Shown here: one piece after another, positions 16,504 to 21,028 of the stretch
Numbering within the stretch: the stretch's first letter is position 1
Layout: every line of letters begins with the position of its first letter
DNA from: CAYYAQ01 sp964469555
Lineage (GTDB): Bacteria; Planctomycetota; UBA1135; UBA2386
Reading direction: 5' to 3'
Assembly (NCBI GenBank): GCA_964469555.1
Contig: CAYYAQ010000092.1
Coordinates: 1-21,028, forward strand
DNA length: 21,028 nucleotides
The notes under the pieces: generated by a model
Told to the model about the DNA's origin: nothing
The model's database searches: none
Seen by the model: only the letters and a program-made list of their open reading frames with translations
Position numbers and translations under genes: made by a program

Positions 16504-16971
16504 CTAGCCCTGGAACAGGATGTCGTCTTGCGAGTTCGGCTTGGACTTGCTCTGGCGCGCAGCCGAGCCGGTCTTCGTCGATTCGATCAGCTGGTCGCTC
16601 GGCTTGAACATGATCGTCTCCTTGTCGGCGACGTCGATGCTCTTGCCGGTCAGCGGGTGCTTGTAGGCACGGCCCTTGCGGATCTTGCGTTCGAAGGTGC
16701 CAAAGCCCTTCACCGCTACCTTGCCACGGGTTCGAAGCAAGTCCTGGATCGAATCCAGAACGGCGTCGAGCACGCGTGCAGCGGTGCGGCGCGGAACGTT
16801 GAGTTCCTGTGCCACGGCCTCGGACAAAATGCCCTTGTTCGCTTGCCGAACAATAACCTCTCGTGTCGTCGTCTCAGGCCCGGTGCCCTTGACCTGCGAT
16901 TCCCCAGTTAGCGCGTTCGCGCCGTGGGACTCCACTTTATTATCTACATTAGTGCTTGTCAGACGAGTCAT
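16504..16971 (-). CDS. HU-family DNA-binding protein with N- and C-terminal extensions
   Basis: The protein is a nucleoid-associated DNA-bending protein that works as a dimer. The HU core spans residues about 36-130: an alpha-helical dimerisation part (VAQELNVPRRTAARVLDAVL), GKVAVKGFGTFERKIRKGR with the GFGTF motif (89-93), the arm tip HPLTGK, and FKPSDQLIE. HU proteins are normally about 90 residues. This one has 155, with a 35-residue polar N-terminal tail and a 25-residue basic, serine-rich C-terminal tail ending DDILFQG. Extended HU proteins occur in several phyla. ATG 16971 has a GGGAG eight bases upstream, which supports keeping the N-terminal tail. The MinD-like gene lies 92 bases upstream on the same strand. 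Confidence 0.92.
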   Translation of the reverse strand: MTRLTSTNVDNKVESHGANALTGESQVKGTGPETTTREVIVRQANKGILSEAVAQELNVPRRTAARVLDAVLDSIQDLLRTRGKVAVKGFGTFERKIRKGRAYKHPLTGKSIDVADKETIMFKPSDQLIESTKTGSAARQSKSKPNSQDDILFQG

Positions 16972-17063
16972 TCTAGTTTCTCCCAGTCGCTCTACCTAAT
17001 CCGTGAGTACGCTTCCACGCGCTCCCGGGTCCCCTTTTCCACAGTCAGTGACTCGGTATCAAT

Positions 17064-17885
17064 TCAGACAGTCCTTGCTTGGATTGGTGGCAGGAACTTC
17101 TCCAGCACACCGACAACCGTCTTCAGATACCGAGTAGCGGCACACGTCGGAAAGACCTCAGTGAATGGAGTCCGTTTGATCACGGCACTCTCGACACTGG
17201 AGTCCTCCGGCATGAGCCCAAGCCAGTTGAGGTCCAAGCCCAAGAACCTGTCGGTACAACCGCTCAGCTTCTTGAAGACCTGTTCCGCCTCTTCTGGCGA
17301 ACGAACGCGATTGACCAGGAGGTGCATCGGGTTTCCGTACCCCTCCTGGACCATGACTTTGACGATGCCGTAAGCATCCGCGATCGCAGCGAAGTTCGTC
17401 GTGGTGACGAGGATCGTGTGATCGGCAATGGACACGAAGTCGGTGACGTTCGACGAGACGCCCGCACCGGTGTCCAACATGAGCAGGTCGCAATACGGTC
17501 GCAGCTCATTGAGTGCACCCAGGATGTCCTGCCTACCCTTGTCGTCCAGGTTGGCCATGTCCTTCATGCCGCTGCCACCGGAGATCAGCTTGATCCCTTT
17601 AGGGCCGTCGACGATGATGTCCGCGATCTCGGCGCGACCGGTGAGGTAGTCGCTAAGCGTCTTCTCCGGCCTGACTCCCGCAACGATATGTGTGTTCGCG
17701 AGACCGAGGTCCGCATCGACGATGATCGTGCGATAGCCACGGCTGGCGAATTCAGTCGCCATGTTCACGGACAATGAGGTCTTGCCGACGCCGCCTTTTC
17801 CAGAGGTGACGGCAAAGACGACGCCGCCCTTGCGGGGTGCGTAGTTCTCATTGGATTGTGATTGCGTATCCACGTTACCTGCCAT
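17064..17885 (-). CDS. MinD/ParA-type ATPase (FlhG-like)
   Basis: The protein has 273 residues from ATG 17885. GKGGVGKT (29-36) is the deviant Walker A motif of the MinD/ParA class, VDADLGLANTH (56-66) the next block, LISGGSGMKDMANL the FlhG-type loop, and LLMLDTGAG (134-142) the Walker B region. VTTTNFAAIADAYGIVK and LLVNRVRSPEEAEQVFKKL follow as in FlhG. MinD-class ATPases control the placement of division septa, flagella or other polar structures. No flagellar or min gene is nearby, so the role here is open. The AGGAG directly before ATG 17885 leaves no spacer; GTG 17873 or GTG 17915 are alternative starts. It is divergent from the membrane operon at 18058, with 172 bases between. Confidence 0.9.
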   Translation of the reverse strand: MAGNVDTQSQSNENYAPRKGGVVFAVTSGKGGVGKTSLSVNMATEFASRGYRTIIVDADLGLANTHIVAGVRPEKTLSDYLTGRAEIADIIVDGPKGIKLISGGSGMKDMANLDDKGRQDILGALNELRPYCDLLMLDTGAGVSSNVTDFVSIADHTILVTTTNFAAIADAYGIVKVMVQEGYGNPMHLLVNRVRSPEEAEQVFKKLSGCTDRFLGLDLNWLGLMPEDSSVESAVIKRTPFTEVFPTCAATRYLKTVVGVLEKFLPPIQARTV

Positions 17886-18057
17886 CTCCTTCAGGGTGTC
17901 GCGTCCTCGACCCACGGGTCGGATTGCGTCCCGGGGGAGGTATCGGGATTTGCGCGGCTCGATCTTTTGGGAGACTTCTCAGGAAATGGCGTTCACCCCG
18001 AATCGATTAATTGCCGAGATCAAGGACAGTCGACCGGGGGAGTAGACGACACGGATC

Positions 18058-18642
18058 ATGGGTTCCGATCTCGCCCTGGCATGGGACGAACGAGAAGAGA
18101 GACCATTGCAATTGGGGATTGGCCGCACGACTTCACCGGGTAAATCGACTCATCGCGGCCCTTGGCGCAGCACGCTGCTTCCGGAATTCCTCATTGTCGC
18201 GTGCACATTGGTGCTGATTTGGTTCTTCCGGAGGCTCCTCGTTGACGCGCAGCGGTCGGACATCGAACTCGGCACATTGCTACCTCTCTTCCTCGCGATG
18301 ATGGGCCTGGCTCTCGCGGCGGGTGTTCTCGTCGTGGGGCAGGCTTCCCGTTCGGCGCGGAGATTGGCGGGGCCTTCGCAGCGGCTCGTCGTGGCGATAC
18401 GGCGTACGCAGCGTGGTGATATTGCACATCGAGTTCACCTTCGGCACGGTGACTCGTTGAAAGAGGTTGCCGCCGAGTTCAATAAGTTGCTGGATTGGTT
18501 GAACGAGAACCCGCCCCCCGGCGTGAAGACGGGGACGGATCTGATCGAAGTCGACGAGAAGGGGGCTGACCTGCCCGGCGACGTCGGGCTCGAGAGTTCA
18601 CCCGAAGACGTCATCGAAGTGGGGTCGATGTCCGATGACTGA
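18058..18642 (+). CDS. Two-helix membrane protein with HAMP domain and no output domain
   Basis: The product has 194 residues, with transmembrane segments near 41-62 (LPEFLIVACTLVLIWFFRRL) and 72-94 (TLLPLFLAMMGLALAAGVLV). A HAMP-like region (about 95-150) follows, with RRTQRGDIAHRVHLRHGDSL and EVAAEFNKLLDWLNE in the usual two-helix pattern. HAMP domains relay conformational signals to kinase, cyclase or chemotaxis modules, but here only an acidic tail of about 45 residues follows. The loop between the helices is only nine residues, too short for a sensor. ATG 18058 has no strong ribosome-binding site; GGGGGAG lies some 15 bases upstream. The 3' end overlaps the next gene by eight bases (ATGACTGA), so translation is probably coupled. 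Confidence 0.8.
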   Translation: MGSDLALAWDEREERPLQLGIGRTTSPGKSTHRGPWRSTLLPEFLIVACTLVLIWFFRRLLVDAQRSDIELGTLLPLFLAMMGLALAAGVLVVGQASRSARRLAGPSQRLVVAIRRTQRGDIAHRVHLRHGDSLKEVAAEFNKLLDWLNENPPPGVKTGTDLIEVDEKGADLPGDVGLESSPEDVIEVGSMSDD

Positions 18643-19039
18643 GAAAATCGTCAATCGGACCGACGACCTGACGACCCAGATGTGCCGGGAGAGCGACGCG
18701 GCCGGCGGGCCGACGGCGTGGATGATGCACTTCCTTGTCCTGTGCGTGCTGGTTGCCGCGGTGGCGTGGACCATGATCGGCATCCGTGATCTGGGCGAGG
18801 CGAGCGATCGGTGCGAATCGGAGTTGATCGAGTTCCGTGAGCTTGCCGAGAAGGCTGCTCGGTCGCCACGGCGTGACGTGGGACGGGTCTCTGCCGAACT
18901 CACCCGACGCATCGCGGCGCAGAACTGGCACCGAAACCTGGATGGCGTGCGACCGCGGGTGTTGCAAACTCCGGGAGGACTCAGGGTCCGTTTCGCGCGC
19001 ACCTTTCCAAACTTCATCGAAGAGCGGTCGCAGCGATGA
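18635..19039 (+). CDS. Single-pass membrane protein of unknown function (middle gene of the membrane operon)
   Basis: The product has 134 residues with one transmembrane segment near 29-49 (WMMHFLVLCVLVAAVAWTMI) and a short cytoplasmic N-terminus. A helical, charged region follows (GEASDRCESELIEFRELAEKA), then a compact basic part ending RVRFARTFPNFIEERSQR. The layout, a short tail, one helix, a coiled-coil-like stretch and a small domain, recalls PilN/GspM-type pilus assembly proteins, but no motif proves it. The gene starts inside the end of the HAMP gene and ends in an ATGA overlap with the next gene (19036-19039). The three genes therefore form one translationally coupled operon. Confidence 0.75.
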   Translation: MTEKIVNRTDDLTTQMCRESDAAGGPTAWMMHFLVLCVLVAAVAWTMIGIRDLGEASDRCESELIEFRELAEKAARSPRRDVGRVSAELTRRIAAQNWHRNLDGVRPRVLQTPGGLRVRFARTFPNFIEERSQR

Positions 19040-20253
19040 CGCGAGGAATCGTGTACGACTGCATTCCGACCGTGTGTCTGGTCGCGGCGGTTGGAGTATT
19101 GACGGTACTCGCGTGGCAGGTTTCGGACGCGTTCTCGGATTCGCATCGCGTGCACGTGATCCGCGAGTCGGTGGTCGCTGCACTCGTGGCGGAGGACGCG
19201 GCGTTCGAAGCTGTCGATCGGTTCCGCCCGACACCCGGTCGACCGGTTGAGAAGTTGCGATCGTTCTCCGTCGAGAACCCCGCCGGATTGAAGTCCATAG
19301 TCGATCCCGTGTTCGAGAGCGGTCGCCGGTCGTTGCGGATCGCCGTCGCCGGGAAGAAGGGGCGTTCCTACACCTACGAGTGTGACCTCTTGCCGGGGGC
19401 AGCGCCCGCGAGCCTGGGCAATCCTCTGAGTGTGCGCCACTCGGTTGTCGCGGCGCGTCCGGCGATCCAGGCGTGGTTGCGACGCAACCTCGACATTCGT
19501 CTCGATCCGATGGACGACCGGACCCTCGCGAATCTGCTGGATCCCGAGGTCGTGCGAGTCGGCGGGGACAAGGCGTCGACTGATTTCCAAGAGGACAGCT
19601 CGATCGCCCTACTGCGCCTGACCGCGGGAACGGACCGAGCGGATTACCGAACCGCGGACTCAAAGGTTCGCCCCTGGCGTCCGAAGATTCCGGAGAACGG
19701 GGTCAGGATTCTCGCGGGCAACCTGTGGATCGCCCCCGGCGAGCGCCCGCTGTGCGTGGAGTTGTCGCGCTCCCTCACGGTCATCGTGACGGGCAACATC
19801 TACTTCGGGCGGAGCGTCGTGGTCCGCGGCGCCGGTCGCCTGATCCTCGTGGCCCGTCGCGGCAACGAACCGACGTTCGTGGATCTCGACGGCGATGGGG
19901 GGTTCTCTCCGGGAGATCGCCGGATGGAAGGCTCGCCGCGCAAGTCCGGTGGGTCGTATCGAGGTCCCGTGGAAGGCGCGGGCGCGATCTACCTCGGGTT
20001 GCCCGGGGCGGGAGCGGTGGGCGGGCAGTCCATCGAGATCGAAGCCAGTCTCGTGTCAGAATCAGAGACCTATGTCCGCGCGACGTCGACGACCATCCAC
20101 GGAGCGCTTGTCGTGGGGCAGGGCATCACCTGGACGAAGGGTACAGAGCTGCATCTCCCCGGCGACGCGCTGCCGAACATCGAGCGCGCCCAGGTGCCCG
20201 GCTTCCGCCGCTCCGGCGCGACTCGTCCCGGGATGCTGATCTCAATCGACTAG
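19036..20253 (+). CDS. Membrane-anchored exported protein, PilX-like architecture (last gene of the membrane operon)
   Basis: The product has 405 residues. The N-terminal helix (CIPTVCLVAAVGVLTVLAWQ) continues into a long amphipathic segment (SHRVHVIRESVVAALVAEDA), as in PilX-type minor pilins and their relatives. A long exported region follows. The second half is beta-helix-like (VRILAGNLWIAPGE, LTVIVTGNIYFGRSVVVRG, GRLILVARRG), and TTIHGALVVGQGITWTKG resembles the terminal domain of such pilus-associated proteins. An Asp-rich turn VDLDGDGGFSPGD (EF-hand- or dockerin-like) could bind calcium. It lacks the classic Gly-Phe prepilin cleavage site, so the pilin relation is an inference. It ends in TAG at 20251-20253. 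The next base continues in frame into the remnant of another secreted protein. Confidence 0.72.
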   Translation: MTRGIVYDCIPTVCLVAAVGVLTVLAWQVSDAFSDSHRVHVIRESVVAALVAEDAAFEAVDRFRPTPGRPVEKLRSFSVENPAGLKSIVDPVFESGRRSLRIAVAGKKGRSYTYECDLLPGAAPASLGNPLSVRHSVVAARPAIQAWLRRNLDIRLDPMDDRTLANLLDPEVVRVGGDKASTDFQEDSSIALLRLTAGTDRADYRTADSKVRPWRPKIPENGVRILAGNLWIAPGERPLCVELSRSLTVIVTGNIYFGRSVVVRGAGRLILVARRGNEPTFVDLDGDGGFSPGDRRMEGSPRKSGGSYRGPVEGAGAIYLGLPGAGAVGGQSIEIEASLVSESETYVRATSTTIHGALVVGQGITWTKGTELHLPGDALPNIERAQVPGFRRSGATRPGMLISID

Positions 20254-20555
20254 CTGTCGTTTCCAGGCAATTCGTTCACCGTGACGGGCAACGGCGCCCT
20301 GCCGATCTCGCCGGCGCTGAACTTCTTCGCGACGATCGGCCTGCAGACGGACTGCTTCCCCGAGGTCTTCCCAACGTCTTCACCCACGGACCGATCATGA
20401 TCCCGACGGCGCTCGACGGTTGGGGTGGTCGTGTCGGCACGCTCGGTCCGTTCGTGGTGCCCGTCGCGGTGGCGCCGAACGGCCTGATTTCCCAGTCTTT
20501 CGTGTTCCACAACGGCAAGTGGCAGCTGTCCACCCCGATGACCTTCGTCGAGTAA
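20254..20555 (+). pseudogene. Frameshifted C-terminal tail of a secreted repeat-domain protein
   Basis: Directly after the TAG of the preceding gene, and in the same frame, the sequence reads LSFPGNSFTVTGNGALPISP then FATIGLQTDCFPEVFP. One base appears missing in the CCC at 20370-20372; in the shifted frame it goes on NVFTHGPIMIPTALDG, LGPFVVPVAVAPNGLISQSF and WQLSTPMTFVE to TAA at 20553-20555. The ending resembles the tail at 12874-13089 (both have QLSTPM followed by hydrophobic residues), typical of terminal domains of large planctomycete secreted proteins. It has no start or signal peptide, so it is a gene remnant. Confidence 0.6.
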
Positions 20556-20587
20556 TCGAAGTCCGATCCGGACCCGCACGGATCGAC

Positions 20588-20617
20588 TTGTTATTGCGCC
20601 GCCGCTCGTGCTATGTT
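20588..20617 (+). promoter_or_regulatory. Probable sigma-70-type promoter of the tRNA gene
   Basis: TTGTTA (20588-20593) and TATGTT (20612-20617) are separated by 18 bases, and the tRNA begins 13 bases after the second box. Spacing is suitable; the match to consensus is partial. Confidence 0.5.
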
Positions 20618-20630
20618 GCGCCCCCCGCGT

Positions 20631-20706
20631 GGGGGCGTAGCTCAGTTGGTAGAGCGTTGCGTTCGCAATGCAAAGGTCTGCGGTTCGACTCCGCACGTCT
20701 CCACCA
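20631..20706 (+). tRNA. tRNA-Ala (anticodon CGC)
   Basis: The sequence folds into a full cloverleaf. The acceptor stem pairs GGGGGCG with CGTCTCC (two G-U pairs). The D arm is GCTC...GAGC. The anticodon stem TTGCG/TGCAA encloses the loop TTCGCAA with anticodon CGC, reading GCG (alanine). The variable loop is AGGTC, and the T arm TGCGG/CCGCA encloses TTCGACT. Discriminator A (20703) is followed by an encoded CCA (20704-20706). It is a normal elongator tRNA and has no relation to selenocysteine. Confidence 0.96.
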
Positions 20707-20723
20707 GTAGTTTCGACTGCAAC

Positions 20724-20765
20724 AAGAGCCCTGACATTCTCGAGGATGTCAGGGCTCTTCTCGTT
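20724..20765 (+). terminator. Strong Rho-independent-type hairpin after tRNA-Ala
   Basis: AAGAGCCCTGACAT (20724-20737) pairs perfectly with ATGTCAGGGCTCTT (20746-20759) over 14 base pairs, with an eight-base loop. A short, interrupted T run (CTTCTCGTTT) follows. It lies 18 bases after the tRNA and should end its transcript; it could also work in the other direction. Confidence 0.85.
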
Positions 20766-20791
20766 TACCGGACGCTTCTGTCCTCGGGTGT

Positions 20792-20938
20792 CTATCTCAG
20801 CCGCAGCGGCACGGCATTGCTCGCCATGTCCAGTGGTGGTGAAACGGGAGATGAGGAATCGAGGTCCGTCGTCGGACGAAGGAACCAGACTCCGGTCACG
20901 AGTGCGGACAGCGATAGAACGACTGATAGCGGTCGCAT
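20792..20938 (-). CDS. Possible small membrane or secreted peptide
   Basis: An ATG at 20938 opens 48 codons (MRPLSVVLSLSALVTGVWFL, then a Ser/Pro-rich part ending NAVPLRLR). The start looks like a signal peptide or single membrane helix. An AGAGGGG lies about nine bases upstream of the ATG as a possible ribosome-binding site, itself part of the perfect palindrome CCCCTCTAGAGGGG (20948-20961). An earlier ATG at 20980 is also in frame. No family is recognised, and the competing plus-strand frame here has no better features. Confidence 0.4.
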   Translation of the reverse strand: MRPLSVVLSLSALVTGVWFLRPTTDLDSSSPVSPPLDMASNAVPLRLR

Positions 20939-21028
20939 GAGGTTGTGCCCCTCTAGAGGGGTTAATCGAGCGTTCGACATGGTACACAGATGGCGCCGGT
21001 CCGGCGATTCTCTTTGGGGGTGAACCGT

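Noticed and set aside
17064..17885. Calling the ATPase a flagellar flhG gene
   Set aside because: The motifs fit FlhG, but no flhF, fliA or other flagellar gene is in the window, so only a MinD/FlhG-like label is justified.
17989..18045. Nineteen-codon frame (ATG GCG TTC ...) upstream of the HAMP gene as a leader peptide
   Set aside because: It is too short to support, with no attenuator-like hairpin seen.
20251..20253. Read-through of TAG to extend the last operon gene
   Set aside because: The downstream piece is frameshifted and resembles a different secreted-protein family, so in-frame continuation is probably chance (one in three).
20631..20706. tRNA as part of a selenocysteine system
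   Set aside because: The anticodon is CGC and the size is 76 bases; tRNA-Sec would have a UCA anticodon and a longer acceptor/T arm.
1..21028. CRISPR array, insertion sequence, phage genes or attachment sites
   Set aside because: No regularly spaced repeats, transposase, integrase or duplicated target sites were seen, including around the gene remnants.

Overview
The window looks like a chromosomal segment of a GC-rich member of the Planctomycetota. The evidence is family content: a lipoprotein sulfatase with a formylglycine motif, a secreted PQQ-type sugar dehydrogenase, a long tandem ThyX, an HU protein with extended tails, large multidomain secreted hydrolases, and tails of repeat-rich secreted proteins. 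The class cannot be fixed from this sequence. TGA is a normal stop here: several intact genes end with it.

Layout. Bases 1-1199 hold the 3' part of a large membrane protein. Bases 1231-2664 hold the sulfatase, which converges on a very long minus-strand gene (2687-5308). That gene encodes a secreted four-domain fusion: thioredoxin fold, beta-propeller, SGNH hydrolase, alpha/beta-hydrolase. Its reading frame runs from a clean signal peptide through an in-frame TGA at 5144-5146. The TGA sits exactly where the first cysteine of the thioredoxin CxxC motif should be, and a perfect 6-bp stem with a G-led apical loop follows it. I read this as a candidate selenoprotein with a UHWC active site; a nonsense mutation is the main alternative. 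It is the most interesting item in the window. Upstream on the minus strand are a two-domain ThyX (5391-7007), a terminator, a small hypothetical gene, thioredoxin reductase trxB (7475-8422), and a pair made of an ABC ATPase and a small lipoprotein (8550-9826). A secreted sugar dehydrogenase (9918-11177) is divergent from that pair.

Bases 11194-14150 are a gene graveyard around one intact ARPP-1-family gene (11511-12428). They contain a truncated carboxypeptidase-regulatory-like stub with an in-frame TAG, the tail of a WD40 protein and the tail of a secreted protein facing each other at a breakpoint, a two-domain GNAT acetyltransferase split by a one-base frameshift, and an orphan frameshifted tail. 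Bases 14153-16381 return to intact genes: a lipoprotein metallophosphatase, a small secreted protein and a nitrilase-family hydrolase.

Bases 16504-17885 carry an HU-family protein and a MinD/FlhG-type ATPase. Divergent from them is a tightly overlapping three-gene membrane operon (18058-20253): a HAMP protein without an output domain, a single-pass protein, and a protein with a pilin-like anchor. Another frameshifted secreted-protein tail follows directly. A tRNA-Ala(CGC) with a promoter and a strong terminator, and a possible 48-residue membrane peptide, close the window.

Functionally, exported redox chemistry, polysaccharide or ester hydrolysis (sulfatase, SGNH and esterase domains) and sugar oxidation would fit a polysaccharide-degrading lifestyle. 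That is inference. Three single-base frameshifts and two in-frame nonsense codons lie within 15 kb, so base-level assembly quality should be confirmed before the pseudogenes, or the selenocysteine reading, are taken as final.
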